The translations under genes and the position numbers were made by a program. A model generated the notes under the pieces. That model worked only from the letters and a program-made list of their open reading frames with translations, was not told the origin of the DNA and searched no databases. From NCBI RefSeq assembly GCF_002885975.1, contig NZ_POSP01000003.1:1364001-1428000 (forward strand): 64,000 nt of DNA, given 5' to 3'. This document shows positions 35,179-44,704 of this stretch, one piece after another. This DNA comes from Paucibacter aquatile. GTDB lineage: Bacteria > Pseudomonadota > Gammaproteobacteria > Burkholderiales > Burkholderiaceae_C. Position 1 is the stretch's first letter. Every line of letters starts with the position of its first letter.

Positions 35179-36706
35179 GCGCACCTCCTCCGCCTGCTTC
35201 TCGCGAGCCCTCGCGGCCCCAGAGCCCGCTCATCCATTCGCCGATTTGCGCCCGGCTGGTCTCGGCCACCGGCACGGCCGGCGACAGCCGTCCCTGAGCC
35301 ATGACGGCCAGGCGGTCAGAGAGTTCAAACAATTCGTCCAGCTCCTCGCTGATCACCAAAATCGCACAACCGGCATCGCGCAGGCGCAGCAGTTCGGCGC
35401 GGATCTGCGCCGCCGCGCCCACATCGACACCCCAGGTCGGCTGCGCGATCAGCAGGACCTTGGGCGCCGCATCGATCTCGCGGCCGACGATGAATTTCTG
35501 CAAATTGCCGCCCGAGAGGCTGCGCGCCGCTGCCCCGGCGCCGCCGGCGCGCACCTGGTAGCGGGAGATCAAATGCTGGGCCAGGCGCTGCACCTGGGCC
35601 TGGCGCAGCCAACCCCAGCGCGTGACGGCCTCGGTGCGGGTGAGCAAGGTGTTCTGCGCCAGCGAAAGCTCGGGCACAGCGCCACGGCCCAGGCGCTCCT
35701 CGGGCACGAAATGCAGGCCCATGCGGCGGCGGCGGCGCGGGCTGGCGCGGGCGATGTCGCTGCCGAAAAGCTGCACGCTGCCACGCGGCGCGCGCGGGTC
35801 TTCGCCGCTCAGCGCCGCCAGCAGCTCCTGCTGGCCATTGCCCGAGACGCCCGCCACGCCGAGGATCTCGCCGGCGTGCAGGCGCAGGCCCACATCGACC
35901 AGGGTGCTGCCAAAGGGCTGGGCCTTGGCCAGGCTCAGGCGCTGCACCTCCAGCGCCAGCGCGCCGGCCTTGGCCGCCCGGCTGGGCAGGGCCGGCGGCT
36001 CGGCACCGATCATCAGGCGCGAGAGCTCGGCGCTGCTTTGAGTGCGTGGGTCCACCTCGCCGGTCACCCGGCCGGCGCGCAGCACCGTGCAATGGCTGCA
36101 CAGGGCACGGATTTCGTCCAGCTTGTGGCTGATGTAGAGGATGGCGCAGCCCTGGGCGGCCAGCTGGCGCAGGGTGGCAAAGAGCTGCTCGACGGCGCGC
36201 GGGGTCAGCACCGAGGTCGGCTCATCCAGGATGAGCAGTTGCGGCTCGGTGAGCAGCGCGCGCAAGATCTCCACCCGCTGCCGCTCGCCCACCGAGAGCG
36301 AATGCACCGGCCGCGACGGATCCACCTCCAGGCCATAGCTGGCCGAAAGCTGCTGCATGCGGGTGATCACCTCGGCCAGGCTGAAGGCCTTGTCCAGGCC
36401 CAGCCAGACGTTCTCGGCCGCCGTCAGCGTGTCAAACAGCGAGAAGTGCTGGTAGACCATGCTGATGCCCAGGGCCCGGGCCTGGGCCGGGCTTTTCAGG
36501 CGCACGGGCTGGCCGTTCCAGAGCATCTGGCCGGCGTCGGGCTGAACGGCGCCGTAGATGATCTTCATCAGCGTGGACTTGCCGGCGCCGTTCTCGCCCA
36601 GCACCGCATGGATCTGGCCGGGCTGCACCGACAGGCTGATGTCGTCATTGGCCTTGACGGCCGGGTATTGCTTGCTGATGCCGGTGAGTGCGAGTCGCAA
36701 AGTCAT
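35165..36706 (-). CDS. ABC transporter ATP-binding protein with two ABC domains (YufO-like)
   Basis: A 513-residue protein with two fused nucleotide-binding domains. The first has Walker A GENGAGKST, signature LSVGERQRVEI and Walker B LLILDEPTSVL. The second has a weaker Walker A-like GVSGNGQQELL, signature LSGGNLQKFIV and LLIAQPTWGVDVGA, the pattern of RbsA/MglA and the BMP-type purine importers, in which only one site is fully catalytic. It is the first gene of the transporter operon and lies 50 nt downstream of guanine deaminase on the same strand. Confidence 0.92.
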   Translation of the reverse strand: MTLRLALTGISKQYPAVKANDDISLSVQPGQIHAVLGENGAGKSTLMKIIYGAVQPDAGQMLWNGQPVRLKSPAQARALGISMVYQHFSLFDTLTAAENVWLGLDKAFSLAEVITRMQQLSASYGLEVDPSRPVHSLSVGERQRVEILRALLTEPQLLILDEPTSVLTPRAVEQLFATLRQLAAQGCAILYISHKLDEIRALCSHCTVLRAGRVTGEVDPRTQSSAELSRLMIGAEPPALPSRAAKAGALALEVQRLSLAKAQPFGSTLVDVGLRLHAGEILGVAGVSGNGQQELLAALSGEDPRAPRGSVQLFGSDIARASPRRRRRMGLHFVPEERLGRGAVPELSLAQNTLLTRTEAVTRWGWLRQAQVQRLAQHLISRYQVRAGGAGAAARSLSGGNLQKFIVGREIDAAPKVLLIAQPTWGVDVGAAAQIRAELLRLRDAGCAILVISEELDELFELSDRLAVMAQGRLSPAVPVAETSRAQIGEWMSGLWGREGSREAGGGGAHVPA

Positions 36707-36756
36707 GGGGTCGTCAATCCGGCTGGCGCAAGTCAATCAATCAAAAACAAAGAAGT

Positions 36757-38109
36757 CTATGAATCCCGCTGGTGGCGGCACTGGCCGGCCACATAGCAGC
36801 TGTGCAGATTGCGCTCGTCGGACAAACTCATCCAGGCGAACACGCGTTCATGCAAAGCTTGAGGCTCATGGCCGGGCGCCACCCGCTCGTCGCGTGCCTG
36901 GGCCACCGGGCCACGGGCCCAATCCCAGACGCAAACGTCCGCCAGTGTACCGAGGCCAAAGTGGCCCACTTCCTGCTGCAAACCCAGGGCTTCCGCAGCA
37001 CCGCGGGTGGCGGCGTGCAAAGCCACCCAGGCGCTCAGGCGCTGGCCCGACAAAGCCTGGATCTTGTAGGCATCCAGCAGATTGCGCTGCATGGACAAGC
37101 TCGTGCCGCCGCCCACATCGCTGGCCATGCTGACACCCAGGCCGCTGGCCCGCGCCGCCGGCCAGTCAAAGAGGCCGCTGCCCAGGAAGAGATTGCTGGA
37201 CGGGCTGTGCGCCACCTGCCCGCCGCGCGCGGCCAGCAGTTGCCGGTCGGTCTCGTCCAGCCAGATGCCGTGGGCCAGGATGGCGCGCTCATGCAGCAGG
37301 CCGACGCGCTCGTAGACATCGAGATAGCTGCGCGCCTCGGGGAAGAGCTCGGTCACCCAGCGCACCTCCTCGCGGTTTTCGGCCACATGGGTTTGCATGT
37401 AGAGCGAAGCATCGGCGCGGCACAAGGCGCCGGCCATGGCCAGCTGGGCCGGGCTGCTGGTGGGGGCGAAACGCGGGGTCACGGCGTAAGCCAGGCGGCC
37501 CTTGCCATGCCAGCGCTGGATCAGATCGATGCAATCGCGCTCGGCGCCGGCCACATCGTCCAGCAGCTCGGGCGGCGCGTGGCGGTCCATCAGCACCTTG
37601 CCGGTGATCAGGCGCATGCCGCGCGCCTCGGCCGCGGCGAACAAGGCCTCGGCCGAGCCCTTGTGCACGGTCGGAAACACCACGGCCGAGGTGCTGCCGT
37701 GGGCCAGCAGCGCATCCAGAAAACGTGCCGCACCGGCCGCCGCCACGGCCGGGTCGGCATAGCGGCGCTCGGCCGGGAAGGTGTAGCGGTTGAGCCAGTC
37801 CAGCAGCTCGGCGCCGTAGGAGGCGATCACATCCAGCTGCGGGCAGTGCACATGGGTGTCGATGAAGCCGGGCAGGATCAGGCGGCCGCGGCGGTCCACC
37901 TGCTGCCAGCTGGCGTCGGGCTCGCTCGGCTGGGTGCCGGCGATGCGGCCGGCCTCGTCGATCAGCAGCCAGTGGTCGGGCTGGAAACGCACGGCCGGGC
38001 TGTCCAGCTGGCCCCAGTCGGGCTGGGCAGTGAAGTCCAGCAGATCGCCGCGCAGGGCGAGCTTGCGGCCGGGGCCGGTGGAGGGGGTCGAAGGGTTCAA
38101 ATCGGGCAT
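36757..38109 (-). CDS. guaD: Guanine deaminase
   Basis: A 450-residue amidohydrolase converting guanine to xanthine and ammonia. Zinc ligands His86 and His88 are in the motif PGFIDTHVHCPQ, with HVAENREE and the SDVGGGTSLSM Asp further on. Length and the motif PQLDVIASYGAELLDWLNRYTFPAE are typical of GuaD rather than of other amidohydrolases. Its product is the substrate of the xanthine dehydrogenase encoded 1.4 kb away. The ATG was chosen; a TTG four codons earlier is in frame. It probably shares a transcript with the importer downstream. Confidence 0.94.
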   Translation of the reverse strand: MPDLNPSTPSTGPGRKLALRGDLLDFTAQPDWGQLDSPAVRFQPDHWLLIDEAGRIAGTQPSEPDASWQQVDRRGRLILPGFIDTHVHCPQLDVIASYGAELLDWLNRYTFPAERRYADPAVAAAGAARFLDALLAHGSTSAVVFPTVHKGSAEALFAAAEARGMRLITGKVLMDRHAPPELLDDVAGAERDCIDLIQRWHGKGRLAYAVTPRFAPTSSPAQLAMAGALCRADASLYMQTHVAENREEVRWVTELFPEARSYLDVYERVGLLHERAILAHGIWLDETDRQLLAARGGQVAHSPSSNLFLGSGLFDWPAARASGLGVSMASDVGGGTSLSMQRNLLDAYKIQALSGQRLSAWVALHAATRGAAEALGLQQEVGHFGLGTLADVCVWDWARGPVAQARDERVAPGHEPQALHERVFAWMSLSDERNLHSCYVAGQCRHQRDS

Positions 38110-38148
38110 GGGAAGAATCAAAAATTGGGGTTCGGGCGCATCGCCGCA

Positions 38149-39138
38149 TCAAGTGGCTTCAGCGGCCTTCTTGGCGACCGCACTGCGAGCGAGTTCACGC
38201 GCCACCTCCCGCACCTGCTCGCGCAGCCAGCGCTGGGCGGCGGCTTGGTGCGAGAGCGCATGCCAGAGCTGGTAATAGCTCAGCCGCGGAAACGCCACCG
38301 GGCAGCGCAGCACCGCCACCGGCAGGCTGGCCAGGTAGCGGCTGCAGAACTGGCGGCCGGTGGTCAGCACCAGGGAGCTGCGCGCCACCATCAGCGGCAG
38401 CTGGCCGAAATGAGCGCTGCGCACGGCGATCTGGCGGCTCAGGCCCTGCTCGGCCAGATGCTGGTCGATCACGCCAGGCTGGCCGGCCGACAGCGGCATG
38501 GGCGCCAGATGCTGGCTGTCCAGATAGCGCTGCACCGTCCAGTCCTTGGGCCGCAGCTTGAGCAAAGGGTGATCTCGCGCCACCAGGCAGACCACCTCGT
38601 CGCTGAACAAGCGTCCCAGGTGCAGCTCCTCCGGCGGGCGCAGCCAGTTGCCGATGACCAGATCGATCTGGCCGCTGGCCAGGCCGCGGCGGTAATCGAA
38701 CTCGGCCGAAAGCGGCTGCAAGTCCAGGCGCAGGCCCGGCGACAGGCGCTGCAGGCGCGCCACCAGCTCGGGCAGAAACAGCGGGTCGAGGTAATCGCTG
38801 GCGGCGATGCGCAGGTTCAGCTCGGCACTGGCCGGGTCAAAACCAGCGCCGCGGCTGCTGCGCTGGGGCGCGCCGAACAGCCGGGCCGCGTCCTGCAGCA
38901 GGCGCTGGGCCGGCTCCAGCAGCTCCAGCGCCGTGGCCGTGGGCCGCATTCCGGCGCCGCTGCGCACCAGCAGCGCATCGCCCGTGAGCGCACGCAGGCG
39001 CCGCAGCTGGGCGCTGACGGCCGGCTGCGTGCTGTGCAGGCGCAGGGCTGCCTTCGAGACGCTTTGCTCGCTGATCACGGTATGCAAGACTCGCACGAGT
39101 TGAAGCTCGATCTTGTCGAAATCGGCGCGCAAGTTCAT
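38149..39138 (-). CDS. LysR-family regulator, probable purine-catabolism control
   Basis: A 329-residue LysR regulator. The HTH is at residues about 8-65 (LVRVLHTVISEQSVSKAALRLHSTQPAVSAQLRRLRALTGDALLVR), followed by the effector domain (LNLRIAASDYLDPLFLPELVARLQ to LPVAVLRCPVAFPRLSYYQLWH). It is transcribed divergently from xdhA and upstream of guaD on its own strand, the classic place for the regulator of these genes, with a purine such as urate or xanthine as a likely effector (inference). The start is ambiguous between MQPGMNLRADF and MNLRADF; the latter fits LysR N-termini. Confidence 0.88.
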   Translation of the reverse strand: MNLRADFDKIELQLVRVLHTVISEQSVSKAALRLHSTQPAVSAQLRRLRALTGDALLVRSGAGMRPTATALELLEPAQRLLQDAARLFGAPQRSSRGAGFDPASAELNLRIAASDYLDPLFLPELVARLQRLSPGLRLDLQPLSAEFDYRRGLASGQIDLVIGNWLRPPEELHLGRLFSDEVVCLVARDHPLLKLRPKDWTVQRYLDSQHLAPMPLSAGQPGVIDQHLAEQGLSRQIAVRSAHFGQLPLMVARSSLVLTTGRQFCSRYLASLPVAVLRCPVAFPRLSYYQLWHALSHQAAAQRWLREQVREVARELARSAVAKKAAEAT

Positions 39139-39206
39139 GCCTGGCTGCATATAGTGGTCATGTGAGAGATCGTATAGGGAAGAGGGGGTGAGGAGATACC
39201 GTTCTT

Positions 39207-39480
39207 GGTTGATGTGGCGATGGGAGGAGTGAACGAGTGAACAGGTGAACGGGTGAACAAGGCACCAGCTTCGACGACAGATCTCCTCCGACTCACCCAT
39301 TCACGTGTTCACCAGTTCACCCCATTCACCTGTTCACACGTTCGGTTGATGTGGCGATGGAAGGAGTGAACGAGTGAACAAGTGAACGGGTGAGCAAGAC
39401 ACCAGCTTCGACGACAGTCCACCTCCGACTCACGATTCACCCATTCACCCATTCACCCATTCACCTGTTCACCTGTTCAC
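39207..39480. repeat. Two 137-bp tandem copies of an element built of inverted octamer repeats
   Basis: Copy 1 is 39207-39343 and copy 2 is 39344-39480, with exactly the same length. Each starts GGTTGATGTGGCGATGG. A left arm follows with four GTGAAC units spaced every 8 nt (from 39229 and from 39366). The middle is a conserved CACCAGCTTCGACGACAG. A right arm has TTCAC units, also every 8 nt (in copy 2 at 39436, 39444, 39452, 39460, 39468 and 39476). Left and right arms are complementary, so each copy can fold into a large hairpin. It fills the divergent lysR/xdhA spacer. Confidence 0.92.
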
Positions 39481-39500
39481 CCCCAGCCACCTCCCCCGCC

Positions 39501-41048
39501 ATGCCCCACCACACCCGCCCCATCCGCTTTTTCCACCGCGGCCAGATCCAGGCCGTGGACGGCCTGGCGCCGACCACCACCGTGCTGGGCTATCTGCGCG
39601 AACATGCCCAGCCCCATTGCAGCGGCACCAAGGAAGGCTGCGCCGAGGGCGACTGCGGCGCCTGCACCGTGCTGCTCGGTGAACTCGATGCGTCGGGCCA
39701 GATGCAGCTTCGCAATGTCAACGCCTGCACCCAGTTGCTGCCCACGCTGGACGGCCAGGCCTTGTGGACCGTGGAAGACCTGGGCAGCGCCGAGGCACTG
39801 AACCCGGTGCAACAAGCCCTGGTGGACTGCCATGCCTCGCAGTGCGGCTTCTGCACGCCGGGTTTTGCCATGAGCTTGCAGGCCTGCTACGAGCGCCACT
39901 GCCAGAGCGGCAGCCGGCCCGACCGCCAGGAGCTGGCCGACGCCCTGGCCGGCAACCTCTGCCGCTGCACCGGCTACCGGCCCCTGCTGGACGCGGGCCA
40001 GCGCATGTTCGAGCTGCCCCAGCAAACCCTGGACCTGGCGCCCGCCCGCGCCGCCCTGCACCGCCTGCAGCAAGACCCGCCCCTGCACTACGCCGCCGCC
40101 CAGCCGGCCATCCCGGGCCGCCTTGACCAGTTCCACGCCCCGCGCAGCCTGGCCGAGCTGGCCGCGCTGCGCGAGGCCAAGCCGCAGGCGCGCCTGCTGG
40201 CCGGCTCCACCGACATCGGCCTCTGGGTCAACAAACGCTTCCGTGACCTGGGCGACGTGATTTATCTCGGCGCCGTGGCCGAGCTCAAGGCCATCCGGCC
40301 CGAGCCCTTCGACGGGCAACCGGGCCTGTGGATCGGCGCCGGCGCCAGCCTCGAGGCCGCCTGGAGCGCCCTGAGCGCCGCCGTGCCGCCGCTGCGCGAG
40401 CTCTGGCTGCGCTTTGCCTCGCCGCCGGTGCGTCAGGCCGGCACCCTGGGCGGCAATATCGCCAACGGCTCGCCCATTGGCGACGGCGCCCCGGCCCTGA
40501 TCGCCCTGGGCGCGCAGATCGTGCTGCGCCGCGGCAGCCAGCAGCGCCGCCTGGCCCTGGAAGACTTCTACCTCGGCTACATGCAAAACGCGCTGCAGCC
40601 CGGTGAGTTTGTCGAGGCCATGCACCTGCCCCTGCCCGGCCCAACCCAGCGCATCCGCGCCTACAAGATCGCCAAGCGCTACGACAGCGACATCTCGGCC
40701 GTCTGCGCAGCCCTGAGCCTGCGCCTGGACGAGGCGGGCCGCGTGCAAGAGGCGCGCCTGGCTTTCGGCGGCATGGCCGCCATCGTGCGGCGCAGCGCGC
40801 CGGCCGAGCAGGCTTTGCTGGGCCAGAGCTGGAACGACGAAGCCGCCCTGCAAGCGGCCCAGGCCGCCCTGGCGCTGGATTTCCAGCCCTTGAGCGATAT
40901 GCGCGCCAGCGCCGACTACCGGCTGCAGGTGGCGCAAAACCTCCTACGCCGCTTCTGGCTGGAGACCCGGCCCGACGCCCCCCTGCCCGCCGCCAGCCTC
41001 AGCGTCTGGCAGGCCGTGCGCTTCAGCGATGCGGAGCAGGCGCGATGA
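39501..41048 (+). CDS. xdhA: Xanthine dehydrogenase small subunit (2Fe-2S and FAD)
   Basis: A 515-residue subunit. The plant-type 2Fe-2S cluster has ligands Cys47, Cys52, Cys55 and Cys76. The second cluster uses Cys115, Cys118, Cys154 and Cys156 (QCGFCTPGF and LCRCTGYRP). The FAD domain spans about residues 190-360 (RLLAGSTDIGLWVNK, GGNIANGSPIGDGAPALIAL), with a CODH-type C-terminal domain. The frame is open upstream through the repeat element, but the ATG at MPHHTRPIRFF is the natural start. No good Shine-Dalgarno precedes it. The stop overlaps the xdhB start by 4 nt. Confidence 0.95.
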   Translation: MPHHTRPIRFFHRGQIQAVDGLAPTTTVLGYLREHAQPHCSGTKEGCAEGDCGACTVLLGELDASGQMQLRNVNACTQLLPTLDGQALWTVEDLGSAEALNPVQQALVDCHASQCGFCTPGFAMSLQACYERHCQSGSRPDRQELADALAGNLCRCTGYRPLLDAGQRMFELPQQTLDLAPARAALHRLQQDPPLHYAAAQPAIPGRLDQFHAPRSLAELAALREAKPQARLLAGSTDIGLWVNKRFRDLGDVIYLGAVAELKAIRPEPFDGQPGLWIGAGASLEAAWSALSAAVPPLRELWLRFASPPVRQAGTLGGNIANGSPIGDGAPALIALGAQIVLRRGSQQRRLALEDFYLGYMQNALQPGEFVEAMHLPLPGPTQRIRAYKIAKRYDSDISAVCAALSLRLDEAGRVQEARLAFGGMAAIVRRSAPAEQALLGQSWNDEAALQAAQAALALDFQPLSDMRASADYRLQVAQNLLRRFWLETRPDAPLPAASLSVWQAVRFSDAEQAR

Positions 41049-43387
41049 GCAGCACAGCCATGAACCACACCTCCGCCCCAACCCTGCCCAGCCCGCACAC
41101 CGTGGGCCGCAGCCATGCGCACGAGTCGGCCGCCCTGCATGTCAGCGGCGAAGCGATTTACACCGATGACATTCCCGAGGCCGAGGGCACGCTGCACGCC
41201 GCCCTGGGCCTCTCGCCCATCGCCCATGGCCGCATCGTCGCCATCGACCTGGCCCTGCTGCGCGCCCAACCCGGCGTGCAGCTGGTGCTGACGGCCGAAG
41301 ACATCCCCGGCGAAAACAACTGCGGCCCCCTGCTGCATGACGACCCCATCCTCGCCGCGGGCGAGGTGCGTTATGTCGGCCAGCCGGTGTTTGCCATCAT
41401 CGCCAGCAGCCGCGAGCTGGCCCGCCGCGCCGCCGCCCTGGCCGGCCAAGCACTCAAGATCGAGCCCCTGCCCGCCGTGCTGACCGCGCTGGAGGCCCAT
41501 GCCGCCGGCCAGTATGTGGTGCCGCCCATGCACCTGAACCGCGGCGATGCGGCCACGGCCCTGGCACAAGCGCCGCAGCGCCTGCAAGGCAGCTGGTCGG
41601 TGGGCGGGCAGGAGCAGTTCTATCTGGAAGGCCAGATCAGCTACGCCCTGCCCCAGGAAAACCGCGGCCTGCTGGTCCATTGCTCGACCCAGCACCCCAG
41701 CGAGATGCAACAGCTGATCAGCCACGCCCTGGGCTGGGCCAGCCACCAGGTGCAGGTGCAATGCCGGCGCATGGGCGGCGGCTTCGGCGGCAAGGAGTCG
41801 CAATCGGCCCTGTTCGCCTGCGTGGCCGGCCTGGCCGCCAGCCGCCTGCGCCGCCCGGTCAAGCTGCGCCTGGACCGCGACGACGATTTCATGATCACCG
41901 GCCGCCGCCACGGTTTCGACTACCGCTGGGACGTGGGCTTTGATCAAGAGGGACACATCCTCGGCGCCGAGGTGGAGCTGATCTCCAACTGCGGCCACTC
42001 GGCCGACCTCTCGGCCCCGGTGATGACGCGGGCGCTCTGCCATTTCGACAACGCCTACTGGCTGCCTCATGTGGCCCTGCACGGCTTTTGCGCCCGCACC
42101 AACACGCAGAGCAACACCGCCTTCCGCGGCTTTGGCGGGCCCCAGGGCGCACTGGCCGTGGAGATGATTCTGGACTCCATCGCCCGCCGCCTGGGCCTGG
42201 ACCCGCTGCTCGTGCGGCAGCGCAATTTCTACCGCGACGCAGGCGAGCGCAACCTCACGCCCTACGGCCAGACCGTGGAAGACAACCAGTTGCAGCCCCT
42301 GACCGATCAGCTGGTCGAGAGCAGCCGCTACCACGCCCGCCGCGCCGAAATTGCGGCCTTCAACGCCGCCAGCCCGGTACTGAAAAAAGGCCTGGCCCTG
42401 ACACCGCTGAAATTCGGCATCAGCTTCAATGTCGTGCACCTGAACCAGGCGGGGGCCCTGGTGCATGTCTACACCGACGGCTCGGTGCTGGTGAACCACG
42501 GCGGCACCGAGATGGGCCAGGGCCTGAACACCAAGGTGGCGCAGGTGGTGGCCGAAGAGCTGGGCCTGAGCCTGGCACGCGTGCGCTGCAGCGCCACCGA
42601 CACCCAGAAAGTGGCCAACACCTCGGCCACCGCCGCCTCCACCGGCAGCGACCTCAACGGCAAGGCCGCGCAAGACGCCGCCCGCCAGATCCGCCTGCGC
42701 CTGCAGCCCCTGGCCGCCCAGCTGCTGGGTTGCACGGAAGCGGAGCTGCGCTTTGCCGGTGACCATGTGCAGGGTGCAGGCGACAGCCGGATGCCCTTCA
42801 CTGAACTGGTGGCCAAGGCATACCTGCAGCGCATCCAGCTCTGGAGCGATGGTTTCTATGCCACCCCCGGCCTGCACTGGGACCGCGCCCGCCTGCAGGG
42901 CAAGCCGTTTTACTACTTCGCCTACGGCGCGGCCGTGGCCGAGGTGCTGGTGGACACCCTCACGGGAGAGAGCCGCGTCACCCGCGCCGATGTGCTGCAC
43001 GACGCCGGCCGCTCGCTCAACCCCGCTCTGGACATCGGCCAGGTCGAAGGCGCCTTCGTTCAAGGCCTGGGCTGGCTGACCATGGAAGAGCTGGTCTGGC
43101 ACCCCAAGACCGGCGCCCTCAGCACCCACGCCCCCAGCACCTACAAAATCCCCACCGCCAACGACAGCCCGCCCGACTTCCGCGTCGCGCTGTACGCCCA
43201 AGCCAACGCGGCCGACAGCATCCACCGATCCAAGGCCGTGGGTGAGCCGCCCCTTCTATTGCCGTTCTCGGTGTTGCTGGCGATCAAGGATGCGATTGCT
43301 GCGGCCGGGCCGGTGGGCTGTGATCCGGAGCTGAGGGCGCCGGCGACGGCGGAGGCGGTGCTGAGGGCGGTGGGTGGGGTGATGTGA
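41045..43387 (+). CDS. xdhB: Xanthine dehydrogenase large, molybdopterin-binding subunit
   Basis: A 780-residue molybdoenzyme subunit oxidising hypoxanthine and xanthine to urate with XdhA. Mo-cofactor motifs include MGGGFGGKESQ (about residue 240), NTAFRGFGGPQGALAVE (about 358) and the C-terminal KAVGEPPLLLPFSVLLAIKDAI, whose Glu is the catalytic base. It begins in the stop of xdhA (ATGA), so the two are coupled. The usual third gene, xdhC for cofactor insertion, does not follow; base composition changes right after the stop. Confidence 0.95.
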   Translation: MSSTAMNHTSAPTLPSPHTVGRSHAHESAALHVSGEAIYTDDIPEAEGTLHAALGLSPIAHGRIVAIDLALLRAQPGVQLVLTAEDIPGENNCGPLLHDDPILAAGEVRYVGQPVFAIIASSRELARRAAALAGQALKIEPLPAVLTALEAHAAGQYVVPPMHLNRGDAATALAQAPQRLQGSWSVGGQEQFYLEGQISYALPQENRGLLVHCSTQHPSEMQQLISHALGWASHQVQVQCRRMGGGFGGKESQSALFACVAGLAASRLRRPVKLRLDRDDDFMITGRRHGFDYRWDVGFDQEGHILGAEVELISNCGHSADLSAPVMTRALCHFDNAYWLPHVALHGFCARTNTQSNTAFRGFGGPQGALAVEMILDSIARRLGLDPLLVRQRNFYRDAGERNLTPYGQTVEDNQLQPLTDQLVESSRYHARRAEIAAFNAASPVLKKGLALTPLKFGISFNVVHLNQAGALVHVYTDGSVLVNHGGTEMGQGLNTKVAQVVAEELGLSLARVRCSATDTQKVANTSATAASTGSDLNGKAAQDAARQIRLRLQPLAAQLLGCTEAELRFAGDHVQGAGDSRMPFTELVAKAYLQRIQLWSDGFYATPGLHWDRARLQGKPFYYFAYGAAVAEVLVDTLTGESRVTRADVLHDAGRSLNPALDIGQVEGAFVQGLGWLTMEELVWHPKTGALSTHAPSTYKIPTANDSPPDFRVALYAQANAADSIHRSKAVGEPPLLLPFSVLLAIKDAIAAAGPVGCDPELRAPATAEAVLRAVGGVM

Positions 43388-43911
43388 GGCTGTTGATGAA
43401 TGACAGCCCTGGAGTCGGCGGAAAGGCCGAGCTCAAACTCGTGCCCGCATCACAGCATGCGCCAACTGGGTTCAGCACATTCCCAAGCAGAACCGCCTGC
43501 TGGGGCGTTGGTGAGGTCGGGAACGGGCGCGCTGGGTTCAAGTCATGCTTTCAGCTCGACATGCCCAACCCATCAAGCGATGCAAGTCTCGCCAAGCATT
43601 CCCGGAGAGTGGTCACCGCGTCCACAGTGCTGCAAAGCAACTGCTCGCATCACACTTGAAAGCGAAGAAAGCACGACCCCAACTGTTCGCATACTGGCAA
43701 GTAAAGCCGAGCGACGCCGCACGAGTTGGGTCGCGGAAGCACTGAACTTCACCCGTACATAATCGGCGTCATGTCAGTCAGGGTTTCGAAGTCAGCCCTC
43801 ATTGCCAGAAGGGACTGCAATCCACAGGAGTGGCTGTGGCCACGCTCTAAAAAGCACTTCTGCCGCTAGCTTCTACATGCGGCTAGTGTCCCGACGTTCG
43901 ACCTTAGACAC
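43388..43911. other. Junction region after xdhB with no supported gene
   Basis: Several open frames of 60-120 codons exist on the plus strand (for example from 43384, 43400 and 43545), but they overlap each other, lack ribosome binding sites and resemble no family. Composition drifts from GC-rich to mixed. The frame from 43545, ending with KARPQLFAYWQVKPSDAARV, might be debris of an old gene, but it cannot be identified. This stretch marks the border of the accessory region. Confidence 0.5.
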
Positions 43912-44436
43912 ATGCCAACTATGTCGCGTACCACCTGGCTCCCGCAGCGACGACGTGATCGCTTGAAGCGCAGCCTGCTTGGGGTCATTGCATTTCTAGC
44001 AATGCTTCTGCCGACCTATGTTCGCGCATGGGTGCCGACGCCAATTGTGAACGGCGAGGTCATCAGCTTCGATGAGGGGTCGTCCATCCCAAGTGACGCG
44101 GAGCGCATCCGGATTGCGAGCCACCTCCCACTGATAAACGCCATTTATCTCGATGTCATCGTTGTGGTCGCCTACTACGATCTGAACAGCGAGGGTCAAT
44201 CGGCGATGGCACTCGCTCGCGCTGAGTCAATAAAGCAATTTCTCATGGAAATCGGTGTTCCGAGCACCAGGGTCTATACGGAAACAAAAGCTCTGAAATC
44301 AATCAAATCGCTGGCCCCATCTACTCGCCCCAAGCCTGGATCTGTCGAGTTCGAGTATGCGGGTCAATGCATCAACAGAACTGTTTGTGAACAAGAGTGT
44401 CCGGGCGGCAAATGCAAGGGACTTGACCAAAGGTAG
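43912..44436 (+). CDS. Secreted protein with divergent OmpA-like domain
   Basis: A 174-residue protein. It has a basic N-terminus and one hydrophobic segment (LLGVIAFLAMLLPTYVRA), consistent with a signal peptide. Residues about 45-150 resemble the OmpA/MotB peptidoglycan-associated fold: FDEGSSIPSDAERIRIASHL, a strand with VVVAYYDLNSEG, and ALARAESIKQFLMEIGVPSTRVYTETKA, matching the ALSRARAVRDYL-GI-RI pattern. The C-terminus carries four cysteines (CINRTVCEQECPGGKC). Codon use is less GC-biased than in the core. An ATG three codons later is an alternative start. The role is unknown. Confidence 0.6.
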   Translation: MPTMSRTTWLPQRRRDRLKRSLLGVIAFLAMLLPTYVRAWVPTPIVNGEVISFDEGSSIPSDAERIRIASHLPLINAIYLDVIVVVAYYDLNSEGQSAMALARAESIKQFLMEIGVPSTRVYTETKALKSIKSLAPSTRPKPGSVEFEYAGQCINRTVCEQECPGGKCKGLDQR

Positions 44437-44704
44437 GCCCAACGGAGCCATTACATTTCAGAGTGAATTCGGGGCAAGTCTTAAATCTAAGGGCAAGACC
44501 TGCACCTCCACAGACTTGAGTTACCAGACATTCAAACAAGCAAGAATGGACGTTTGGGGTTAAGCCCGAATCCTGGCGCGGAAATTAGATGGAGCGACGG
44601 GGACTTAATATTTGATAATTGACCCCAAATTCAGACCCCACATCCATTACCCCATACTCCTTAGATAATTCTTCAATTATTGACGCTGAAATAAAAATTT
44701 CGAC
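44437..44704. other. AT-rich spacer without a supported gene
   Basis: Composition is well below the window average. It contains a direct/inverted GGGGACTT...GACCCC arrangement (about 44597-44627) reminiscent of REP-type intergenic elements, and a promoter-like AT-rich stretch before the following gene. A 68-codon frame crossing it starts inside the preceding gene and is judged non-coding. Confidence 0.45.

Noticed and set aside
39207..39480. CRISPR array
   Set aside because: The repeated unit is an octamer with 2-nt variable parts and opposed orientation in the two arms; there are no unique spacers and no cas genes.
39390..39500. Upstream extension of xdhA through the octamer repeats
   Set aside because: The translation is HPFTHSPIHLFT-like repeat reading, and the 2Fe-2S domain begins normally at the ATG at 39501.
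44357..44563. 68-codon plus-strand frame
   Set aside because: It starts inside the OmpA-like gene with GTG and has no ribosome binding site or recognisable domain.
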